From NCBI GenBank assembly GCA_905182995.1, contig CAJJDP010000104.1, positions 211,015-275,014 on the forward strand: a DNA stretch of 64,000 nucleotides. Direction: 5' to 3'. The notes under the pieces are model-generated. The model was not told the DNA's origin, made no database searches, and worked only from the letters and a program-made list of their open reading frames with translations. Positions 23,253-33,635 of this stretch are shown in pieces. The position numbers were made by a program, and so were the translations under genes. The stretch comes from Paramecium octaurelia (lineage: Eukaryota; Ciliophora; Oligohymenophorea; Peniculida; Parameciidae). Each line of letters starts with the position of its first letter. Positions within the stretch are counted from its first letter, which is position 1.

Positions 23253-23896
23253 ATGATAAACTTTGTGGATACATACGAAGAATAAAAACTAGAATTGTTT
23301 GAAGAAGAGCCTGAACTATTTGGTCTTGTGAGTTCTCCAAATACTCTTATTTTGTCGGATCAAGGGTTAAGCACTTGTGTAGATTAAGGTAAATAATATA
23401 TCATAAGTCTTTCGTTAGATTCGAATTTATCGACTCCACAACAGCAAGAAATTCAAAAAATAAAATTACCAATTCAAAGAAGACGTCCTCCAAAAAGAAT
23501 ATAATACACCTATCACAAGAAAAAGAAGCGCCCTGCCCCTAAACCTATTATCCACATAAAAGAAAATGGATTGAAGGTGTGTCTTGTCATGGAGAAACCC
23601 AAATCTAACGCCCATCCTTTCTCTAATGTTGAAGATAAGAGAATTTTGGAGCTTGTTCTTAAGATAGGACCAAAGTTTTATAAAATATCAAAGTCATTTC
23701 CAGGCAAGAGTGTCAGCATGGTGAAGAATCGTTACTACAAATACCTTCGTTATAGATGGGATTAAGTTATGGGAAGGTAATTTGAATTTAACTACCATTT
23801 AGTGAGTATAGCCACATGAATTCTCTTCCAGAAGATCAACCCTATGAAAGCTAAAGATCGAATGATATCAATGATGAACTTGATTCCGACTGCTGA
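23253..23896 (+). CDS. Myb/SANT-like DNA-binding protein
   Basis: A 205-residue protein (MINFVDTYEEQKLELFEEEP...). A single Myb/SANT-like helix-turn-helix occupies about residues 115-170: HPFSNVEDKRILELVLKIGP, then FYKISKSFPGKSVSMVKNRY and YKYLRYRWD, with the spacing of aromatic residues seen in Myb repeats. It is preceded by a strongly basic, Pro-rich patch (RRRPPKRIQYTYHKKKKRP) that could serve as nuclear localisation signal or DNA contact, and followed by an acidic Ser-rich tail. One 26-nt intron lies after the domain. Likely a nuclear transcription factor or chromatin protein; the target is unknown. Confidence 0.82.
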
Positions 23897-24788
23897 ACAC
23901 GTTGAAGTGAATCAGTATAGTGACTATATTTTTTGTTTACATCGAGTTATATAATATATTTTACTTTTATTATAAATTATTCAGTTTTTTCATCCTAAAG
24001 GGTAATAAATGTTTTAATATATTTATTTTAAATTTATTTAAATTGTGCAACATAATCAATCAGAATTCATTTATATTAACTAAATAATTTGTACTTACAA
24101 ATTGTATTAAAATAAAATATTATATTCCCACAATTTTCATTTATACTATAATGTATTTAATTTTATTGATAAATCATATAATTTCTATAAACTATTTTAA
24201 TATATTACAATTTAAGTATCACATAATTAAGTAATCCAGAATTGAATGATCAAATAGAAATAATAAGCAGTTAATTATTAATTAATAATCTTAACTAATT
24301 TTATATTCTTTATTCAGGTTGAGAATGTGTGAAAACTACTAAAACAAAATATAATGATTTAATTGACAAATTCACCTACTAACCAATTAATAAAATACAA
24401 ATATGGATTCTTTGATTTTGAAAAAAATGAAATTGAAATATCAACAAATCTTACTATAATATGTAATATGATTAAGATTCAATGAATTGTTAAAATTTAT
24501 CAAATTAATCAGATTATGTCATCATATTTAGATAGTTCTCTAAGATCACTTGAACAATTCATTATAGATATAGTAAAAAATAGAAGAAATGTTATATTAT
24601 TTTTATTAATTGTTATTAAAAATATTTCTAAATCTGAATCCGTTAGCTGCAAATTCTGAAATTGTAATTTATTAACATCTAGTGCTATGGTTTCTTACAA
24701 AAATTTGAGAAAAGTTCTTTTAAAGTGGTGTTAAATATATTTATTTATAAATTTAATAGAAATTTGTTTATAAATTTCTCAACTCGAG
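23897..24788. other. AT-rich gene-free region, possible gene remnants
   Basis: About 890 bp. Short plus-strand open pieces occur, for example MIQLTNSPTNQLIKYKYGFF from about 24354, ended by TGA, and MSSYLDSSLRSLEQFII near 24515. They are adjacent and could be remains of an older gene, but no domain is seen. The frame of the following ubiquitin-like-repeat gene is open back to an ATG at 24687, before the chosen start. Confidence 0.35.
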
Positions 24789-27173
24789 ATGATTAAAATA
24801 AATGTATAAGTTAAACAACTCAACATAGTAGAATCTATTTCAATTTAACCACATTAAACAGGGTAAAACATTTTGCATTAATTATTTAACAAATTGAATA
24901 TTGCTAAATAGGATAGAGATAGTTTACAAAGCACTTTGAAAATTGATAATATTGTAGCTGATATTAATAAAACTATTTAAGACCTTGACATTAATTCATA
25001 CTCATAAGTGGATGTTATTTTATCAAAAAATATAATAATTCAATGTGATCATGAATATTTAGGAACTATAAATTTTGCGACAGATGCATATGAATCAGTC
25101 AACAAGTTTAGAATTCATATTTCTAACTTAATCAAGATCAAATAATGTGAGGTATAGATAATTAACTCAGAGAACGGGAACTAATTTGGTTCAGAATCAT
25201 GGGGGAAATATGGAGTATATTAAAATATTAAAGTTTATATTCAAATCAAAAAGCACTAACAAATATTGTACAAGGAATAGATTATGGAAATTACAATTGA
25301 CATCTTTTAACCAATTGCTACATTTATTAATTAATTCAAAAACAATAAGAACATTGATGATGAACTAATTACTTTAAAATATGATAAGACAAACTTAAAT
25401 CCTGATTTATTGTATATAAACTTAAACATGCCGACAGACTAACCATGGGAGGTAGAGTTTCGATAGGAGTTCATTTATAATATAGCATTGTAAGATCACG
25501 ACAATATATTGATCACTTTACCAGGGAGTGTGGAAGTATTTGATTTAATACGCGAGGCTAGACAAAAGTTTAAAATTGAAAATAATATTCCATTAACATT
25601 AGAATACAAACTTAAGAAAGATCTTCTTGATATAAGTAATACTCTAAAACAAGAATGCATTCCCTTATATAGTGAATTGACTCTCATCAAACAACCTCCT
25701 GACAATAAGATTAATATCTTATTGCAAAATGAATAATCTATGAAGCAATACGAGAGAGTGGCTGTGAATTCAACCTTAGCTGATTTGGATATCTTTATAA
25801 ATCATGACAAACACACTGAAACAATTTAATATTTTGTAGAAGAATAAATAAAAGATAGAAAATTCAATTTGAAATAACTAGATTTGAAATCAGAATGCAT
25901 TATTAAGTATTAGATAATAAAATAAGATTAACAATAAGATTTATATTAGGATTTAAGTAAAGATTAATTATAAATTATACACTAAAACTTACATATGCCA
26001 AGTGAAGAAATATCTTAAATCACAATCACTTTTCAAAATAAATACACTAAATCGTCTAAATAAATTAGAATTTCCTCTACTTGTGCCATAATCGATGCTT
26101 TTTAAGACATTATTTAGACTGAAACTCTAAAGGATTCAAAATACTATAAGGCATATTTAGGTGATTAATTACTTGATCTTAAAAAGAGATTTGATGAATT
26201 AAATATTGGTTCAAATTCCATCATAAATTATTTCACTGATTTTGTGATATTTCAAGCCTAGGTGTAAGGCCAAACTTTAGAGGCAATTGTCAATTAAAAC
26301 CTACCTATTTCTTCAATAGAACAACAAATTAAAACATCGAATAATCTTAATCAACAATTATATCTCCAGGATATAAAACCTTAAGATAAAAATTTGTCAT
26401 TGATTGAATTCTTAAAGGGAAACAAAACTTTTAAATTTGAATTTCAAGTCGAAAATGTCATGCAATCTGAAGAAGATTAAATAGAATTATGTGTATATAT
26501 CAATAGAATTAATTGTTGCACTCATCTTTATCTGAAATAGAATTAAACAGCAAAGTCTATTTGCCAGATACTCAAATCCAGATTTCAATCACCAAGAGTT
26601 TAAGTACTCCAGTTCTTTGTAGGGGAGTAACAGGTCAATGAAAATGAAACTATCTATTAAATTAATAAGTTAATTAATCAAACTCATTCAAACTTGATTG
26701 TTAAATTTAAAACTACCTTAACCTTGCAATTTGTGAATTAGAGTGGGGTAGGATAAATAGTTGAAGCAGAACTAGAGCACACTTTGGAGCGTACTCTAAA
26801 AGATAAATAGATATTTGGGACTAACTTTACTTTTAATAATTCTCCCTTATAAATAGATAAAAATTTAATAGATTTGCCTTTAGAAAATAATTTCATAATA
26901 AGGTATAAATCTCAATAATTACTCTTGATTTTTTAAAACGCTCGTAGTGGAGCAATACAAAAGGTATAAACAGATTTGGATGAGAGCTTTGAAAGCATCA
27001 TTAATAAACTAGGTATCAAGATTAATAGACTTATATATAAGAACTAAGTTTTGAATTTGACTTCCATGGTAAAGAGTATAAACTATAATTCTAATGAGAA
27101 CATTATATATGAGGAATAGCTTTATTACCATGAACCATCTGAAATCAAAATTTTAAGGAAAGGTAAAAATTGA
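24789..27173 (+). CDS. Ubiquitin-like-repeat protein A (about 10 beta-grasp units)
   Basis: A 794-residue, intronless protein built of consecutive divergent ubiquitin-like units of roughly 70-85 residues. The first unit reads MIKINVQVKQLNIVESISIQ, then HQLFNKLNIAKQDRDSLQ and SYSQVDVILS, reproducing the two-strand, helix, strand order of ubiquitin. The last clear one has LLLIFQNARSGAIQKVQTDL, FESIINKLGIKINRLIYKNQ and VLNLTS. The tail is KILRKGKN, without the Gly-Gly needed for conjugation. I chose the ATG at 24789 because the beta-grasp fold begins exactly there, although the frame is open to 24687. No membrane segment, catalytic motif or intein-like block is present. Relatives B and C follow on the same strand. 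Likely an elongated binding scaffold; function unknown. Confidence 0.85.
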
Positions 27174-27262
27174 ATTTTAATTGTTATGCTGCCTTTATTT
27201 GGTCTAAAATTATTTTTATTTTTATTATTCTAATTATAATAATATTGTTAATTATAAATTAA

Positions 27263-28682
27263 ATGCTCTAAGGGGAGGATGTAGATTTTCTACAAGAAAT
27301 GTATTAAATAAAAGAAATAGCAAAGATCGGAGAGGGATGCTTTGGAAAAGTGTATAAGGCAATAGACTTTACAGATAATACAGAGTGTGCTGTCAAGGTT
27401 AAATACTGTTGTAATTATTAAGGTTGTTTCTAAAACACTTTTCAAAGATGCATAAGTTGAATCAGATATTTATTAGTAGTTAAATCATCCTCATATAGTC
27501 TAATGCAAAAGAGTACTTTAGATTTCTTATGAAGATAACAGAAAATAAGAATTAATTTTTTTTAATTATGGAACTCATGAAAGGAGGAACATTGGCTCAG
27601 CGTATGAATTAAGAACATAATGATGAGGACATCGCTATTATTATGAAAGGAATTCTATTGGCTGTTCACTATTTACATGAGAAAAAAATCATTCATAGAG
27701 ACTTAAAACCAGAAAACATCATGTTTGCCACAAAGGACATAAGGACTGTGAAGATTGCTGATTTTGGCTTAAGTTTCAAGTTTGCATCTGAAGGTATGTT
27801 CTATAGTTTGCTAAATAAAAAATGTGGAACTGTCATTTATATGGCTCCTGAGTAATTTAAAGAGAAATTTGTACTAAATTCTAATTAATAGGTAGTATAG
27901 TAAATAAATTGACTCTTGGAGTTGCGGAATTATAATGTATATGTTACTGAATTCTGGTTAGCATCCATTTTATAATTATAACGACACTAGAGATTAAGTG
28001 ATCAATAAAATTATGAATCCGATATTGCAATTCTCAGATCACATGAGCCCATTAGCAAAAGATCTAATCTAAAAATTAACTACCATAGAACCCATTGAAA
28101 GATATAGTGTCGGATAAGCATTGATTCATCCTTGGATTACTCGAAATTTCTAAGATAAAATTCCATTAACTTATAATGAGCAAATTTCATAGTTTATTAA
28201 GGATCAGTAAATTCGGAATGTAATTACTTTAACTATTAAAATAGTCATTTAAATTACTATTCTTTTTACAATATCTAATGAAAAATTGCCCCATCTAACA
28301 ACCTTATCCAAATGATGAGATAATATAAAAGTTAAGTGATAAGAAAAAACTTTTGTAGGAGTATTAATCCATACCCAATCCTAAATCATAAAAATTAACA
28401 ATGGTTTCAAATATTCAAAAAATAAAAAATTTGAGGTCTAGAAGTCCAAAAGATTAGAAATAAATGTAAAATTCAAAATCAAAATCAAAGCCAAAGACTT
28501 CTTTTGAGAATTTAACCACACTAGAAGATTAGAAGTATACAATAGCTTCATTCAAAAAGTGCTTTTAACAAAAGGCTCCAGTGAGACCAAAAACAATCGA
28601 TAAGATTTTGAATGACAATACAGCTAAATCTAGGTAAATTGTAAGGCAAAAGTTAGAGTTGCCTCCTTTAAAAAAAAGATGA
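27263..28682 (+). CDS. CAMK-like serine/threonine protein kinase
   Basis: A 440-residue kinase. The domain (residues 15-270) has IGEGCFGKVYKA, CAVKVVSK with the catalytic lysine, HPHIVQCKR, LIMELMKGGTL, HRDLKPENIMF, ADFGLSFKF, CGTVIYMAPEQF, DSWSCGIIMYMLL and ERYSVGQALIHPWI, all consistent with an active CAMK/CDPK-type kinase. The 170-residue tail (LLFFLQYLMKNCP, then Lys/Ser/Gln-rich) has no EF hands, so it is not a calcium-dependent kinase in the strict sense. Introns of 25, 22, 25 and 25 nt are required. It lies between ubiquitin-like-repeat genes A and B on the same strand, 89 bp after gene A. Confidence 0.93.
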
Positions 28683-28786
28683 TTTCAATTGCTCGATATA
28701 TAAAATTATAATTTTCATTTTTAAATCAGTAATTGAAGTATAAATTATAAAGCAAACTATAGATGTAATAACATTTATAAATGAGT

Positions 28787-29089
28787 TCAATTCCCAGGAG
28801 CTTCAGTTTCTAAAGATCTCATAATCCTCTAATGCAAACTATTAATTGAGCTCAACATATGCTATTCAAATTTTAATAGAAATAACAAATCCTTTGTCAT
28901 TTGCTGTTTGCTAGAATTCTACCCTTGCATAGTAAATTGTAATTGCTTTAACTTTTCTTTTTTGTCCTTCTTATCACTTTTAGTAAATGACATAATTTAT
29001 CCCTCTGGTTTGGTTTACAGGTAAGATGACTTGACTTCCTCTACAGGATCATCCTCGTTGAAATCAAATGAAATTTCACTTTCAGACAT
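28787..29089 (-). CDS. Small Lys/Gln-rich protein
   Basis: A 100-residue intronless protein starting MSESEISFDFNEDDPVEEVK and ending LETEAPGN. The N-terminus is acidic; the middle is lysine- and glutamine-rich (KSDKKDKKEKLKQLQ); the last third is an amphipathic helix (LLFLLKFEQHMLSSINSLHQ). The frame has a clear ATG and TGA and coding-like composition, but no family is recognised. It lies convergent to the CAMK-like kinase, 104 bp away, and divergent from ubiquitin-like-repeat gene B. Confidence 0.6.
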
Positions 29090-29759
29090 ATTAATTTTAA
29101 AGCAGATAATGATTTTATTATTATTTTATAAAGATCGAACTGTATGGTATTATTTGGTAACACGATAGATATATCGTAGTTAATGAAGTAAATTGTATGA
29201 AAATGGATTTATGAGGTATAAGTTAGATGATATTAAGTGATTAAACTCTTTTTTTTGTAAATTAATTATTATAATTTCCAACGCCTTCTAAAATTAATCG
29301 ATTATTAAGGAAAATCAAACACAGTATCTAAATTTGGTAACAAAAAAAAATATTACCCCTTCAAATTGTGAAATTTCATTTATTCAATATGTATCGCGGC
29401 ATTCTTAGTTAAATGTGAATCATAATTTAAAATGGGAACTGAATACTATTTATTATTTATTTGTTTTCGATTTAAGTTTAAACTAAAATTCTAGAATGCA
29501 TAAATAAATTACCAAATATTTATCAATAGTTTTATATAGTATTCTAATTGAATATAAATTATTTACAACAATAAATATTTGAAACAATCCTTGGTATTTT
29601 GGTATTTTGATGTAGATGAAACAAGAAATGAGTCTCAATTGTATAAAAATTATTTGTAAATCAGAATATATGAGCATTTTAAATGCGTCGTACTTATGTA
29701 ATAGATTTATGAATTAGAAATTTAATCTGTATTATAATATATATTAAATAAAAATATAC
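29090..29759. other. AT-rich intergenic region
   Basis: 670 bp between divergent genes. Short open stretches on the minus strand (around 29483-29677) are hydrophobic and lack any domain; I take them as chance. No RNA gene recognised. Confidence 0.4.
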
Positions 29760-32582
29760 ATGTCGATGAAAAAATACGAGATCATTGTGAATAACAACAC
29801 ATTCAAATTGGAATATGAGCCTAAATTTCCTTCAGAAAAAATCAGTGACGTTGTTCAATTCCTAAATTAACAAAAAGGATTTCCTGCGAAAGCGAAATTG
29901 TATATCTCTGTTGACAATCATATCAGAGATCTAAACTATGACTTAAATTCAGTCAAAAATAATGTGATAGAGATCAATTTTTCAGATGTAATAGAAAACT
30001 TCTCTATATAACACATTGATAAGGATGAAAAATATAAGCTTATATTGGATAAAGTGGATATATGTAAGTAATTAATAGAAATCGAAAAAAAAATTGCAAA
30101 TTCAATAAAAAGTGAAGAATACCCAATTAAAATTCTAAAGAAAAAAAAAATTTTAGACAGAAATCTATTCCTCTGCCAAATATTCTTTTATTAATAAGAA
30201 ATATTCTATTTTGTTTAGGCGATTTTTTATATTAGATATAATGATAAACTATAATTGTTTTAGATTGATGCTTTTTCGCATTTCGATAAAATAAAGTAGA
30301 AGATTAGACAAAAGCTTGGTATTGAAGAGGAAATAGAATTATATTTCAGAGGTCAATAATTGGAAGATGAACGGACATATTTTTACTACAACATTCATTA
30401 GAATGCAGAATTGGAATTAAAAATGAAGAACATGCAAAGGATTTAAATTTCGTATTAGAACAAAATATATAAATTTAATGTTTCTGTTAATATGACTATA
30501 GAGTAGTTAGCTAAATACTACAAGTAACTTGAGTAAATTCATTAAAATCAAATTTTATAAGTCCATCATCTTAACAAACTGTTAGAAAATAACACCAAAA
30601 TTGGAAACCTAGATTTATCAGATAATGCTGAATTTAAGATAACAAATAAAATTTAAGAAAGGGCTATGGTAATAAAATTTGTAAGTAAATTGTAAGAGCA
30701 AGTTCATTTTTAAAAATAGGTATCCAATTTAGATTTTTTTTCAACCATTTTGGAGTCTTAAATTTTTAAAGGGAAGGTATTCTAATTCTATGTTAATGGT
30801 AATATACTCGAAATCACTGATGGATTAATTTTTAATAGTATCAAATTTAAAGAAAATGAGTATTTGATTTAGTATTAGATGATATAGAATTTTGAATACC
30901 TTAACGTCACCTTCAAAGACGAAGAAGGGAAAACGTTTACAAAGCAGGTGAAATCGGAAGATACCATCAATACTGAATTAGAGATGAATATTAAGTATGA
31001 TAATTTGAGAATAAAAGCGTATAAGAAAGGCTAATTGATTGATTTGAATGGCACATATAGGTCAGAAGGGATCTAAGATGGGGATATTATTGAATATTGT
31101 TTGTCAGACATGGTAATATAATTGTAGATTTGGTATCAAAATCAGAGATAAATATAAGAAATATGCATTCATTATCTGGACACAGTGAAGGAACTAAAAG
31201 AGAAAGTGATAAACTAATTTAAGATTACATATGAATGCAAAATAATACTAGATGGATATGATTTACAGGATTATGAATACATCAAGAATTATAGAAATAA
31301 TGTAGTGTTTACAGTAAGTAAGGCGTTTTACTTTAAAATCGAATTATTGTTGGATAACAATATAGAACAATCAGAATCCAGATTCTATGAGACAGAAAAA
31401 GTGAAAGAACTGAAGTCTCAATACACAGAGTTATTCTAGGATGATGTTTGTGTTGATGTCGACGACAATGAAGATATAAAGGATGAGGAGGAATTGTCAG
31501 CATTTATTGGTAAGGTGCTTAGGATTTCAAAAAGGAATGTGAATGTCAAATATAAATTCTAAGGCCATTAAAGTGTCTATGAGGATAAATTTTATAAGAA
31601 AGACACATTGGGAATGATGCTGAAAAAAATAGCAAAAGGAAATTCAAGATGTTATATAGCCAATAACTTAATGGATCCAACTATTAAGTTAATCAATCTA
31701 AACTTAGACCCAAATACAGTTATTACTATAGAATGTACTAGTAGAGCATAATTGTTTGAATTCAATAACAATCAAAACAGGGTGGATATAGAATTCTATC
31801 CTGAAGAAATCATTAGTAATACAATTAAGACTCATATCAAGGGGAAGTTTGTAATTTATGAGGGCAATCGTGAGATAAACATTTAAAACTCATTTCGAGA
31901 TGAATAGATTTAAAATACTGCTTAACTTTACTATATTTTATTAGTGACCATTAAATTTATGAGCTATGAAGCAAAGGAAGTGTAGTATTAAAAAACTTGC
32001 AGAGTGGACAAGAAAATCAGTTAGATTCTTAGCCCGAATCATCCAAACAAGATAAGAGTGTATTATTTAGAGAAAGAAATCAATTAGGACAGTACATTGG
32101 CAGAAGTAGGAGTGCCAGATTTTTCAGAATTATAAATCGAAGAGTTAGAGAGTACATTGATATTGCATATCGATAATAAGATTAGAACTTTATCTATTGA
32201 TAAGGATATGACTGTTTAACTTCTCAAGGAACACCTGAATCTGAATCAAGAGAATTATTATCTTTATTAATTAATAGATTAGGCATAAGCGTTATCCAAT
32301 GATGTCGTTTTGAAATCTTTACATAATATTAACAATGAGATTGAACTAATATACAAAACGGGCAATAATTTGATCAAAATTATTCTGGTAGATTCGGATG
32401 ACAAGGAGTACACTGAATATGTGAAGTTGAATCAATAAGTTAAGACATTCTTACAGGAATTTGAATTAAAATATAATTTGAAAGATGCAGAATTGTTCTA
32501 TGAAGGTGAAACAATAAATCCAGATAAGTGTTTCTCAGACATCTAGATTGCTTAAAATGGAAAATTTGAAATCTTTTTTTGA
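29760..32582 (+). CDS. Ubiquitin-like-repeat protein B (about 13 beta-grasp units)
   Basis: A 940-residue intronless protein starting MSMKKYEIIVNNNTFKLEYE. It consists of serial ubiquitin-like units of 65-75 residues. The third is the clearest: KIKQKIRQKLGIEEEIELYF, then RGQQLEDERTY, which lines up with the helix, turn and fourth strand of ubiquitin, including the QLED block. Others include FKDEEGKTFTKQVKSEDTIN and the last unit IKIILVDSDDKEYTEYVKLN with LKDAELFYEGETINPDKCF. It ends GKFEIFF, so no Gly-Gly tail. 941 codons without a single TGA confirm the frame. Charged and Gln-rich, no membrane segments. Same strand as genes A and C; unit sequences are only weakly similar to one another, so the array is old. 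Function unknown. Confidence 0.88.
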
Positions 32583-32616
32583 TATAAATGTAAATAAGTA
32601 AATAATATATAATGTA

Positions 32617-33580
32617 TCACATAAATGGTTAAGGTCTAGTGGCTTGACCTAGATTTACTATTACCTTCAGTCTATCATTTTCATCTCTTAATCTCTTATT
32701 TTCTGATTCTAAATTATGCGAATTTTCTAAGTCATTAAATATTTGTCTTACATAAATTTGTTGAATTGACGACAACTCTTTGAATTGGCTACATTTGCTG
32801 TTACTGTTGGTTCTAGAATTAGACTTAGAGATTCTCTATTTGTTGTTTTAGATGAGTGTTTTCAGTCTCCAAGTCTGCAGCTGTCTTAAGGACATACTCT
32901 AATTCATCAAACCCCTTTCTAAGATTGTCTAATTCTTATTTCAATCTTTGATTTTCTTTCTAAACCATATCTGCTTATCTCATTATATCATCTACACTGC
33001 TTTTAGATAGTTTCAGACTATCCAATTCAGTTCTCAATTGTCTATTCTCCTTTTCCAATTGATTCCTATCTGATATAAATCTGGCTGTCAATTCCCTTAT
33101 TTCTCTATCTATAGAAATCCTTCTCTGTAATTCCTTCTAATAGCGTTAATCTTCACTTTCCTTCTCTCTATTAACAAACTTCACTCTCCATTATTCACTT
33201 TCATATTGTAGTTAAGCAATCTTTTTCTCATAATCTCCTATTTTATTTCTCAATTGTATTAATTCGCCTTCAATTAAATCTACTCCCTTGAATCTCAATT
33301 CATTCTAATTGACATATTCTCCAATCCTTCCATTCTCCTCTCTCAATCTATCATTTTCCACTGACAACAGAAATGCTACCATATAAACATCTTCTCCTAA
33401 CCAAGGTTTCATGGGTGGTTATCCTCCTTACATCTCTTGGAAATTGGGTCTTTCCTCAATCACCCGTGCTTGAATATGTTACTATTGGAATCTCATCTTC
33501 TAATCGAAATGAGCTTAACTCAAATTGGAAGGTAGTTCTCTGGAGGGGGCTGGCAACTATCGATGTTGTGAAACTAGCAT
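32617..33580 (-). CDS. Coiled-coil protein
   Basis: A 312-residue protein. The N-terminal 75 residues are Gln/Pro-rich with a compact motif MQGGQPPMKPWLGEDVYMVA, then an almost unbroken coiled coil follows (LSVENDRLREENGRIGEYV, YEKKIAQLQYESEQWRVKF, RNQLEKENRQLRTELDSLK, KENQRLKQELDNLRKGFDEL), a Gln run, and a short last coil LESENKRLRDENDRLKVIV. One 25-nt intron separates the two coils. The pattern suits a cytoskeletal or basal-body structural component; no family was recognised. It lies between ubiquitin-like-repeat genes B and C, convergent with B (34 bp) and divergent from C (55 bp). Confidence 0.85.
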
Positions 33581-33635
33581 TTTTGACAGTTAATAAATAA
33601 ATAAATATACTACATAAATAACTAATATAAATTAA

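Noticed and set aside
24687-24788. Start of ubiquitin-like-repeat gene A at the earlier ATG (24687)
   Set aside because: The extra residues do not fit the fold, which begins exactly at the ATG at 24789; the upstream ATG remains possible.
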